This document shows positions 24,897-32,347 of a DNA stretch of 64,000 bases, piece after piece. Location: contig CAZKNR010000208.1 in NCBI GenBank assembly GCA_964553925.1, forward strand, positions 1 to 64,000. Reading direction: 5' to 3'. Position 1 is the first letter of the stretch; each line of letters opens with the position of its first letter. Both the position numbers and the translations under genes were made by a program. Under the pieces are notes generated by a model, which made no database searches, had not been told where the DNA came from, and worked only from the letters and a program-made list of their open reading frames with translations. This stretch comes from DAISKN01 sp964553925. GTDB taxonomy: Bacteria > Acidobacteriota > Vicinamibacteria > Marinacidobacterales > SMYC01.

Positions 24897-26707
24897 GTGC
24901 AACGTTTCACGAAGAGGAAGCGCTCGGGAAGATCTACGACCGCCGGCTGATGCGGCGTCTGCTCGCTTACCTCGGCCCGTACAAGCTCACCGTCGCTATC
25001 TCGCTTCTCCTGGTCATCGCCGCATCGGCCCTGAAGCTCGTTGGCCCCTACCTCACGAAGGTCGCGATCGACGACTACATCACCCGCGGAAACATCGAGG
25101 GGCTCGACTCCGTGGCGCTTCTCTACGTTCTCGCGCTCGTCCTGCAGTTCGCGATCTCGTTCTTCCAGGTCTACCTCATGAACGTGGCGGGCCAGCGCGT
25201 GATGTTCGACATGAGGCGGGAGATCTTCTCCCACCTCCAGCGGCTCCAGCCGGCGTTTTTCGACAAGAACCCCGTAGGGAGGCTGGTGACCCGGGTCACG
25301 ACCGACGTCGACGCCCTGAACGAGCTCTTCACTTCCGGGGTGGTCACCATCTTCGGCGACGTCTTCATGCTCTTCGGCATCATGGTGGTTCTGATCTATC
25401 TCGACTGGCGGCTCGCGCTCGTCACCTTCACCGTGCTCCCGGCGCTCTTCGCCGTCACCCTGATGTTCAAACGCCGCGTGCGCGAGGTCTATCGGAAGGT
25501 CCGGACCCGGGTGGCGATGCTGAACGCCTTCATCCAGGAGAACATCGTCGGGATGCAGGTGGTCCAGCTCTTCCGCCAGGAGCCCAGGAAATTCGGCCAG
25601 TACAGCGATCTCAACCGCCAGCATCAGGACGCGAACCTGGAGTCGGTCTTCCAGTACGCGCTCTTCTATCCCGCGATCGAGTTTCTGGGCGCTGTCGCTG
25701 TCGCTCTCATCATCTGGTACGGAGGCTTCTCGCTTCTCGGGGGCCTCACTGGCCTCACTCTAGGGGGGCTCGTGGCCTTCATCCAGTACTCCGAGAAATT
25801 CTTCCGGCCGATCAGCGACCTCTCGGAAAAGTTCAACATCCTCCAGGGTGCCATGGCTTCCTCGGAGCGGATCTTCAAGCTCCTCGATACCGAGGTGTCT
25901 GTAGCCTCACCGCCGGTGCCGGTGACGCGAGCGGAGGGCCGGAGCTCGATCCGGTTCGAGAACGTCTGGTTCGCCTATCAGAACGAGGACTGGGTCCTCG
26001 AGGACCTGGACCTCGAGGTGCGGCCGGGCGAGACGGTGGCGGTGGTCGGGCACACCGGAGCAGGGAAGACCACGCTCACGAGCCTTCTCCTCCGCTTCTA
26101 CGACGTTCAGCGCGGCCGGGTGCTCGTCGACGGAGTGGACGTGCGGGAGTGGAACCTCCAGGAGCTCCGGCGCCGGTTCGGAATGGTTCTGCAGGACGTG
26201 CACCTCTTCTCCGGGACCATCGCCTCCAACATCCGCCTCGGAGATCGTGAAATCACCGACCAGCAAGTGGCGGAGGCCGCGGCGGCGGTGCACCTCGACG
26301 GCTTCGTCGCCAGTCTTCCGCGTGGACTCGAGGAGGAAGTAAAGGAGCGCGGCTCCTCCCTCTCGTCCGGGCAGAAGCAGCTCGTGAGCTTCGCCCGCGC
26401 GCTGGTGCACGACCCCAGGATCCTCATTCTCGACGAGGCCACGTCCAACGTCGATACCCATACCGAAATCCTGATCCGCGAAGCCCTCGAGCGCCTCCTC
26501 GAGAACCGAACCAGCCTGGTCATCGCCCACCGGCTGTCGACCATCCAGAAGGCGGACCGCATCGTGGTGATGCACAAGGGGCGCGTGCGCGAAGTCGGCA
26601 ACCACCAGGAGCTCCTGGCGCGGCGGGGAATCTACTACCGGCTTTACCAGCTCCAGTACAAGGATCAAGAGATCGGAATAATCAGCGGGAACCGGGCACT
26701 GGGTTAA
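24893..26707 (+). CDS. ABC exporter half-transporter, catalytic-site subunit (YheH/BmrD-like)
   Basis: 604 residues with the same architecture as its partner: type-1 exporter membrane domain, then an NBD with Walker A GHTGAGKTT (near residue 386) and Walker B ILDEATSNVDTHTE with the canonical Glu. The signature is LSSGQKQL, i.e. Ser in place of the first Gly of LSGGQ. In heterodimers the deviant signature of this subunit pairs with the deviant Walker B of the other, so the changes seen in the two genes fit one composite degenerate ATP site and one active site. The ATGA overlap implies coupled translation. Confidence 0.93.
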   Translation: MSATFHEEEALGKIYDRRLMRRLLAYLGPYKLTVAISLLLVIAASALKLVGPYLTKVAIDDYITRGNIEGLDSVALLYVLALVLQFAISFFQVYLMNVAGQRVMFDMRREIFSHLQRLQPAFFDKNPVGRLVTRVTTDVDALNELFTSGVVTIFGDVFMLFGIMVVLIYLDWRLALVTFTVLPALFAVTLMFKRRVREVYRKVRTRVAMLNAFIQENIVGMQVVQLFRQEPRKFGQYSDLNRQHQDANLESVFQYALFYPAIEFLGAVAVALIIWYGGFSLLGGLTGLTLGGLVAFIQYSEKFFRPISDLSEKFNILQGAMASSERIFKLLDTEVSVASPPVPVTRAEGRSSIRFENVWFAYQNEDWVLEDLDLEVRPGETVAVVGHTGAGKTTLTSLLLRFYDVQRGRVLVDGVDVREWNLQELRRRFGMVLQDVHLFSGTIASNIRLGDREITDQQVAEAAAAVHLDGFVASLPRGLEEEVKERGSSLSSGQKQLVSFARALVHDPRILILDEATSNVDTHTEILIREALERLLENRTSLVIAHRLSTIQKADRIVVMHKGRVREVGNHQELLARRGIYYRLYQLQYKDQEIGIISGNRALG

Positions 26708-26719
26708 GATGGCCCCCTC

Positions 26720-27613
26720 ATGAGCGACGAAGGCACCCTGAAACCGGCGCCGGACGCGCCCGAGATCGTCTCCCCCGCCGTGCTCGAGGACGTGAGCTTC
26801 GGTCGTACTCTTGTCCAGTTTTTTCTCGTCCCCGCGGTCGTCGTCGCCGCCTGCGCCTTCGTTTTCTTCTTCTTCGCCTGGCTCGTCTCCGACGAGAAGA
26901 CGGGCGTCGACTATCTCCGCGAGATCCGCATGGGAAGCGCCAACCGGCGATGGCAGGCGGCGTTCGAGCTCTCGAAGATCATCAACATGGACTCCGAGAA
27001 GAAACGCATGGAGGGACTCGTTCCGGAGATGATCGATACCTTCGAAGAGTCTCTCGACGACGACCCCAGGGTGCGGCACTATCTCGCGCTTTCTCTCGGA
27101 CATCTCGGCGACCGAACCGCGACCCCGACCCTCATCTCGGCGCTCGACGACCCGGACGCAACCACGCGCCTCTATGCGAGCTGGGCCCTCGGGAACCTGC
27201 GCGACCCGAGCGCGGTCGAGCCGCTCCTCGAAAGATTCGGCGACGACGACCCTGGAGTGCGCAAGATGGCGGTCTACGCCGCCGGGACCCTCGGGGACGA
27301 GCGCGCGATTCCACGGCTCGAGGTCGCGCTCGGGGATCCCGATCGAGACGTCTCCTGGAACGCGGCCGTCGCCCTCGCCCAGCTCGGAGACGCCTCGGGC
27401 GAAACTCAGCTTCTCTTGATGCTCGACCGGGAGTACCTCGACGGTCTCACGGAGATCGACGACGCCCGAAAGCTTCTCGCGATGGAGAGCGCCATAAGGG
27501 CTTCAGCCCTCGTCCCGAGCGGGACCGTGGACGCGCGGTTGCGAAGTATCGCGTCGAGCGATCCGAATCTCGCGATCAGAAAGTTGGCGCTCGCGGCGCT
27601 CGAAGGGCGCTAA
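26720..27613 (+). CDS. membrane-anchored HEAT-repeat protein
   Basis: 297 residues. One strong membrane segment (FFLVPAVVVAACAFVFFFFAWLV, about residues 34-56) separates a short N-terminal tail from a large C-terminal domain. From residue 95 on there are HEAT/PBS-lyase-type repeats of about 31 residues, each with an LGxLxDxxAxPxLxxAL pattern (LGHLGDRTATPTLISALDD, LGNLRDPSAVEPLLERFGD, LGDERAIPRLEVALGD). These are protein-interaction surfaces. It starts 12 bases after the ABC exporter stop and is probably in the same operon. Confidence 0.85.
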   Translation: MSDEGTLKPAPDAPEIVSPAVLEDVSFGRTLVQFFLVPAVVVAACAFVFFFFAWLVSDEKTGVDYLREIRMGSANRRWQAAFELSKIINMDSEKKRMEGLVPEMIDTFEESLDDDPRVRHYLALSLGHLGDRTATPTLISALDDPDATTRLYASWALGNLRDPSAVEPLLERFGDDDPGVRKMAVYAAGTLGDERAIPRLEVALGDPDRDVSWNAAVALAQLGDASGETQLLLMLDREYLDGLTEIDDARKLLAMESAIRASALVPSGTVDARLRSIASSDPNLAIRKLALAALEGR

Positions 27614-28009
27614 CAGCTAAGCTAAGGGGCGGTACGTGAGCATGACGATTGATCGACTGCCACGTCTTGAACCGAGGCGGTCGTGGTGTAAGAAGCCCGC
27701 TCGACCGCCCCAATTGATGCCGATAGGAGAGAGCTTCACAATAGGCGAGGGGTTTTTCAGGGCCTTATTGATCTATACAGCCTCCACGCGCAAGATAGCA
27801 TCCGAGGTCCTATTTGGTTCTTCAGAAGCAAACCCATAGTGCACCGCGATTTGAAACCCGACCTCCGCGCGCACCGTCCCGGATACACGGCATTCCCTGC
27901 GAACCATCAGAACTATAAGGCTGGCGTTTCATGGAACCTCCGAATTGTAGTTGAACGTCGATTCGCCGCTATCAGCGTTCCTGCACTACCATAGGGAGGA
28001 GAGGCGAAC
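27614..28009. other. intergenic, no gene accepted
   Basis: About 400 bases, AT-richer than the surroundings. A 67-residue open frame at 27636-27839 has no recognisable features or good start signal. The last 15 bases hold the GGAGGAG ribosome-binding site of the antitoxin gene. Confidence 0.5.
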
Positions 28010-28228
28010 ATGACGCGACTTCTTGAGGAAGCATTCACGCGGGTTTCCGAACTTCCCGCTGACGCCCAGGATGAGCTGGCGCGATGGCTGCTGAGCGAGC
28101 TTGAATCCGAGCGCCGTTGGTCGGAGTTGTTCGCGGAGTCTGGCGATGCTCTTGCCCGTCTCGCTGAGGAGGCTCTCGCTGAGCACCGGCGCGGCGAGAC
28201 AAAAGTGCTGGACCCCGACAAGCTTTGA
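28010..28228 (+). CDS. antitoxin of a RelE-type TA pair
   Basis: 72 residues, acidic and helical (MTRLLEEAFTRVSELPADAQDELARWLLSELESE), resembling the small antitoxins and addiction-module components that precede RelE/ParE toxins. A GGAGGAG ribosome-binding site precedes the ATG. The stop overlaps the next start as TTGA (28225-28228). No DNA-binding motif is obvious. Confidence 0.72.
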   Translation: MTRLLEEAFTRVSELPADAQDELARWLLSELESERRWSELFAESGDALARLAEEALAEHRRGETKVLDPDKL

Positions 28229-28494
28229 AATCTTCAACCACTCGGCGCTTTCGCGAGGCCTTTCATGATTTGCCACCTGAGATACAGGAACAAACTCGGC
28301 AGGCGTATGCGCGATTTCGGGAGAATCCAAGTCACCCCGGGCTCAGGTTCAAGAAGGTCCAAACCCAGGGGAACGTTCATTCTGCGCGGATCACGCGAGA
28401 CTACCGTGCCCTCGGCACGGTCGAAGGTGATGAAGTGGTTTGGTTCTGGGTCGGTTCGCACGATGAATACGAGCGGCTGATCAAAAAACGGTGA
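28225..28494 (+). CDS. RelE/ParE-superfamily toxin
   Basis: 89 residues, TTG start. The pattern fits a compact RelE fold: a first helix pair (FREAFHDLPPEIQEQTRQAYARF), then PSHPGLRFKKVQ, VHSARITRDYRALG and VVWFWVGSHDEYERLI, close to the HigB/RelE-type sequences in which Arg/Tyr residues of RDYRAL and the terminal H-x-x-Y cleave or contact mRNA. The target is presumed to be translating mRNA. It forms an operon with the upstream antitoxin. Confidence 0.82.
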   Translation: MKSSTTRRFREAFHDLPPEIQEQTRQAYARFRENPSHPGLRFKKVQTQGNVHSARITRDYRALGTVEGDEVVWFWVGSHDEYERLIKKR

Positions 28495-28678
28495 GACGCC
28501 GTCCAACTTGGCGTTGGAGTGGACGTGGCCCTTTTCGTCAGCCGAAGGAGCCCAAATGACCGGTGACGCCTTCGTTGAGCTCCGCGGTTTACCCCAGGCT
28601 GGCCACGCCACTGAACGCGAGTGTTATCTGAACAAAGCTGGGCGTCGCGCATAGGGCGCCGCCGGGGTTGGTGAAACC

Positions 28679-29374
28679 ATGATGATGCCGTACCTAGCCC
28701 TCACCTTGCTCTCCTCACTTACCGCGAAGGAGTTGTTGGACCGCTCCATCGCCTACCACGATCCCCACGGGCGTTGGGAGCGAGGGGCTTTCGAGATCAC
28801 TGAGTTTGAGAGCCGGCCGCACGGGACCGGCCACCGCAACGTTCTTCGCTTCGACAACGCCCGGGGCCGGTTCGAGCTGGATAGCTCCGTCGGCGGCCGC
28901 ACCCTGACCCTCGTGGTTGAGAACGACATGGCAGTCGCGCGCCTTGATGGGAAAACGAATTTGTCGGCCGATGAGCTCGAGCGCTATCGGTTGAAGCCCG
29001 CGCAGGTCTTGTCGAGGCGCAACAGGGATCTGTACCTCTGGGGCCTTCCGATGAAGCTCAGAGACCCCGGCACCCGGCTGGACCCGAGAATGAAGGAGAC
29101 GCATTTCGAAGGAAGACCCGTCTACCAACTTCGCGTCACCTACGACGCAAGCGTCGGCGGTGATACGTGGTATTTCCTCCTGGATCGGGAAACGTGCGCG
29201 CTTGTCGGCCATCGTTTTCACCACGACGAGTCGGCAGGGGACGGCGAGTACGCCGTATTGAGCGAGGAGATCTCGGGCCAGGGCCTGCGTCTTCCACGAG
29301 TAAGAAGGTGGTACACAAACAAGGACAACGAGCCGGTCATCACGCATACGATTCTGTCCATCATCGCGCCCTGA
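28679..29374 (+). CDS. secreted DUF6503-like protein
   Basis: 231 residues with a short hydrophobic N-terminus (MPYLALTLLSSLTA), probably a signal. The sequence AKELLDRSIAYHDPHGRWE and the later FEGRPVYQLRVTYD, WYFLLDRETCALVGHRFHHD segments resemble DUF6503, a secreted beta-rich family related to outer-membrane lipoprotein folds. The assignment is from memory. It is flanked by non-coding DNA on both sides and is probably monocistronic. Confidence 0.68.
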   Translation: MMMPYLALTLLSSLTAKELLDRSIAYHDPHGRWERGAFEITEFESRPHGTGHRNVLRFDNARGRFELDSSVGGRTLTLVVENDMAVARLDGKTNLSADELERYRLKPAQVLSRRNRDLYLWGLPMKLRDPGTRLDPRMKETHFEGRPVYQLRVTYDASVGGDTWYFLLDRETCALVGHRFHHDESAGDGEYAVLSEEISGQGLRLPRVRRWYTNKDNEPVITHTILSIIAP

Positions 29375-29599
29375 ATGCGGGTGCCTCTCTACTCCGCTCA
29401 ACGAGTGATTTCGCTCCTTGGATTGTATGGGCGGATTGTAATGGTGGTCGGAATCGCGGGCGCGCTGAAGGTGGCAAACGCGCGGGGCGCGTCGAGGTGA
29501 TGGCGGTCATGTCTGTAAATGGCTGGGCGACCTGGCTGGCCCGATCCCGCTGCGGAAATTTGACTTCGGCCGGTGTCGCGGGTGGTGCCGCGGGGGTTC

Positions 29600-29629
29600 T
29601 TGACACCCCTCGCGCCTGACGACTAAAAT
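29600..29629 (+). promoter_or_regulatory. sigma70-type promoter of the respiratory operon
   Basis: TTGACA (29600-29605), 18-base spacer, TAAAAT (29624-29629). It lies about 130 bases before the Rieske gene, the first gene of the bc-oxidase operon, in an otherwise empty 386-base gap (29375-29760). Confidence 0.7.
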
Positions 29630-29760
29630 ATCTCGTTTGCATCAGTCGATCTCTCTGCTGCTGTATGCGTTACACGACGCCGACCGTTTCCATTGGGCAG
29701 TAGTGTTTTTTCAAAGCAAAAGCTCAAAAGATTCAGCGACCCTTACCACTAGGTAGAAGC

Positions 29761-30339
29761 ATGGCCGACGAAACGAAAGTCCCCGAGACGAGTGGAACCG
29801 GCACCGAGACCCCCGCTCCCGCGCCCGCGGCGAAAGCCAAGAAGGCCGAGGCGGCGATGACAAGGCGCGAGTTCAACTGGCTCGCGCTCGCCTGGTCGTT
29901 CTTCGCCGCCTCCGCCGGCGCGGGTCTGACGGCGATGGGCCGGTTCATGTTCCCGAACGTCCTCACCGAGCCGCCCTCCACGTTCAAGGTGGGCCTTCCC
30001 ACCGACTTTGCCGTCGGCGCCGTCGACGAGCGGTTCAAGGAGAAGTTCCGCGTCTGGGTGGTACGCAACGAGGAGGGCATGTACGCGATTTCCGCGATCT
30101 GCACCCACCTCGGCTGCACCCCCAACTGGCTTTCCGCCGAGAACAAGTTCAAGTGCCCGTGCCACGGGAGCGGTTTCTACATGAGCGGGATCAATTTCGA
30201 GGGACCGGCTCCGCGTCCCCTGGAGCGCGTAAAGATATCGCTTTCGGATGACGGCCAGGTGCTCATCGACAAAGGCCGGCTCTTCAAGCAGGAAGCCGGG
30301 CAGTGGAACGACCCTGAATCCTTCTTGAGCCTGAGCTGA
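29761..30339 (+). CDS. Rieske iron-sulfur protein of a cytochrome bc complex
   Basis: 192 residues. An Ala/Pro-rich tail is followed by one membrane anchor (about residues 38-62, WLALAWSFFAASAGAGL). The Rieske domain carries CTHLGC with Cys114 and His116 as cluster ligands and CPCHGSGF with Cys132 and His135; Cys119 and Cys134 would form the stabilising disulfide. It accepts an electron from quinol at the Qo site of cytochrome b and passes it to cytochrome c. First gene of the respiratory operon; cytochrome b follows after 36 bases. Confidence 0.95.
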   Translation: MADETKVPETSGTGTETPAPAPAAKAKKAEAAMTRREFNWLALAWSFFAASAGAGLTAMGRFMFPNVLTEPPSTFKVGLPTDFAVGAVDERFKEKFRVWVVRNEEGMYAISAICTHLGCTPNWLSAENKFKCPCHGSGFYMSGINFEGPAPRPLERVKISLSDDGQVLIDKGRLFKQEAGQWNDPESFLSLS

Positions 30340-30375
30340 TGGCACTTTTGTTTCTTGTTTAGGAGTCGAAAATCA

Positions 30376-31173
30376 GTGCAAAAGCTGATGAACGCATTCA
30401 GTAGCGGATGGAACGCCCTCACCGAGACCCAAGTGTGGAAGGCGATCTTCCGCCACGGCGCGGTCACGAGCAACCGGAACCGGGTGCTGGTGGTGATGTC
30501 GAACGTCTTTCTCCACCTCCATCCGGTGAAGTCGCGCAAAGCGGGCATCAAGCTCCGCTACACCTGGTGCATGGGCGGGGTCACGTTCTTCCTGTTTCTG
30601 GTGCTCACCTTCACCGGCCTTCTCCTGATGTTCTACTACCGGCCGACGGTCGAGTACGCCTACGCCGACATCATCGATCTCGGCGAGCACGTTCCTCTCG
30701 GCGTCATGCGCGAGCTCCATCGTTGGGGCGCTCACGCGATGGTCATCACCGTCTGGCTTCACATGTTCCGGGTCTTCATGACCGGCTCCTACAAGCCGCC
30801 CCGCGAGTTCAATTGGGGCGTTGGGGTCGTGCTTCTGGTCCTCACCCTGCTCCTGTCGTTCACCGGCTACCTCCTTCCCTGGGATCAGCTCGCCATCTGG
30901 GCGATCACCGTGGGCTCCAACATGGCTCGAGCGACGCCGCTGATGGGAACGGAGGGGCCGCTGTCCGCGGCGCTGAAGATCGGCGATATCAACATCATCA
31001 ACTCGGCAAGCGACGCCCGGTTCATTCTCCTCGGGGCGCGAAACGTGGGGGAGAACACCCTTCTGCGGTTCTACGTCCTTCACTGCGTCGGTCTCCCTCT
31101 CGCGGCTGCGGTCTTGATGGCGGTGCACTTCTGGCGGGTGCGCAAGGACGGCGGTATTTCTGGCCCGCTATAA
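30376..31173 (+). CDS. cytochrome b N-terminal half (b6/QcrB type)
   Basis: About 265 residues from GTG 30376, which has AGGAG ten bases upstream; ATG 30388 is an alternative. Four membrane segments carry two bis-His heme sites: H115 and H129 (HRWGAH, then WLHMFRV, 14 apart) and H236 and H251 (15 apart, b6-type spacing). The end RKDGGISGPL is a typical b6-type terminus. Cys65 (YTWCMGG) sits where b6f and Bacillus QcrB bind an extra c-type heme at the Qi site. Together with the next gene it forms a split cytochrome b that oxidises (mena)quinol. Confidence 0.93.
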   Translation: MQKLMNAFSSGWNALTETQVWKAIFRHGAVTSNRNRVLVVMSNVFLHLHPVKSRKAGIKLRYTWCMGGVTFFLFLVLTFTGLLLMFYYRPTVEYAYADIIDLGEHVPLGVMRELHRWGAHAMVITVWLHMFRVFMTGSYKPPREFNWGVGVVLLVLTLLLSFTGYLLPWDQLAIWAITVGSNMARATPLMGTEGPLSAALKIGDINIINSASDARFILLGARNVGENTLLRFYVLHCVGLPLAAAVLMAVHFWRVRKDGGISGPL

Positions 31174-31218
31174 ACCGTCGGGTTCAGGTCCTTAAGAAGT
31201 CCCAAAGGCATACGGCTT

Positions 31219-32325
31219 ATGGAAGCGATCAAAAACCTGATCAACTGGCTCTCCGGCCCGACGGTGCTGTTCACGCTCGCGACCGCCGGGTTCATCCTTT
31301 CGCTCTGCTATCCCAAGGTGTGGTCCAGGCGCAACGCGATCGTGGTCTTCTCGATCATGGCGGTGTTCTACTTCGTCAGCATGTTCGATCCGAACTTCTT
31401 CCTCATCGTGGCGAAGCCCGACAACGTCCCCATCACCTTCGTGCTGTTCGGTGTCGGTTTCTTCACCTGGTTCGCGATGCACCAGGGGGTCGAGAACGAC
31501 AAGCGGATTAGCGCGGGAGAGCCGCCGATGGAGAAGCAGGAGGAAGACAAGGTGTGGGTGTGGCCCGACCTGGTCTACGTGGAGTTCCTCTGCATGATCC
31601 TCCTCTCGATCGGGCTCATCGCGTGGTCGATTCTCCTGCGCGCGCCCATCGAGCAGCCGGCGAATCCCGCGGACTCCCCGAACCCCTCGAAAGCGCCGTG
31701 GTACTTCCTCGGGCTCCAGGAGATGCTGGTGTACTTCGACCCCTGGCTCGCGGGGGTCGTCTTTCCGACGCTCATCATCGTGGGTCTGATGGCGATCCCG
31801 TTCATCGACACCAACCCCAAGGGCAACGGCTACTTCACGTTCAAGGAGCGCCGGGTCGAGATCGGACTCTTCCTCTACGGGTTTCTAGTCCTCTGGGTGC
31901 TGCTGGTGGTCTCGGGGACCTTTCTCCGCGGCCCCAACTGGAACTTCTTCGGTCCTTATGAGTATTGGGACCAGCACCGCGTGGAGCCGCTCCTGAACGT
32001 CCATGTATCGGACTTCTTCTGGGTGAAGCTCCTCGGGCGGACGCTACCCCAAAACCCGATCTTGCGCGAGTTCATCGGCATCATTCTGGTCCTCGTGTAC
32101 GTTGGCGTTCTCCCGGTGCTGATGGCCCTGCCCAAGGCGAAGCTTCCTCGCTTCCTGCGATGGCTGAGCTTCAACAAGTACTACGTAAAGATGGGCCCGG
32201 CCCGATATTACCTGGGAGTCTCGCTCTTTTTACTCATGCTGAGCCTCCCCATCAAGATGTACTTGAGGTGGATGTTCAACCTGAAGTACATCGTGACCTT
32301 CCCGGAGATCTTTTTCAACATTTAG
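31219..32325 (+). CDS. cytochrome b C-terminal half with extra membrane segments
   Basis: 368 residues, longer than a plain subunit IV. Residues 1-60 hold one or two membrane segments. From residue 110 the sequence WPDLVYVEFLCMILLSIGLIAW, then LRAPIEQPANP and KAPWYFLGLQE matches the subunit IV/QcrC-type region that completes the Qo site. The PEWY motif is replaced by APWY (A159-Y162). Additional hydrophobic segments follow to the C-terminus. It lies 45 bases after the N-terminal half and 22 before the octaheme cytochrome. Confidence 0.9.
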   Translation: MEAIKNLINWLSGPTVLFTLATAGFILSLCYPKVWSRRNAIVVFSIMAVFYFVSMFDPNFFLIVAKPDNVPITFVLFGVGFFTWFAMHQGVENDKRISAGEPPMEKQEEDKVWVWPDLVYVEFLCMILLSIGLIAWSILLRAPIEQPANPADSPNPSKAPWYFLGLQEMLVYFDPWLAGVVFPTLIIVGLMAIPFIDTNPKGNGYFTFKERRVEIGLFLYGFLVLWVLLVVSGTFLRGPNWNFFGPYEYWDQHRVEPLLNVHVSDFFWVKLLGRTLPQNPILREFIGIILVLVYVGVLPVLMALPKAKLPRFLRWLSFNKYYVKMGPARYYLGVSLFLLMLSLPIKMYLRWMFNLKYIVTFPEIFFNI

Positions 32326-32347
32326 GCCTTTAAGGCTGGAGTCGACC

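Noticed and set aside
23286..24902. 538-residue minus-strand open frame
   Set aside because: Antisense of the ABC exporter gene; no protein family features.
27636..27839. 67-residue plus-strand open frame
   Set aside because: No family features, no clear ribosome-binding site; not enough to call a gene.
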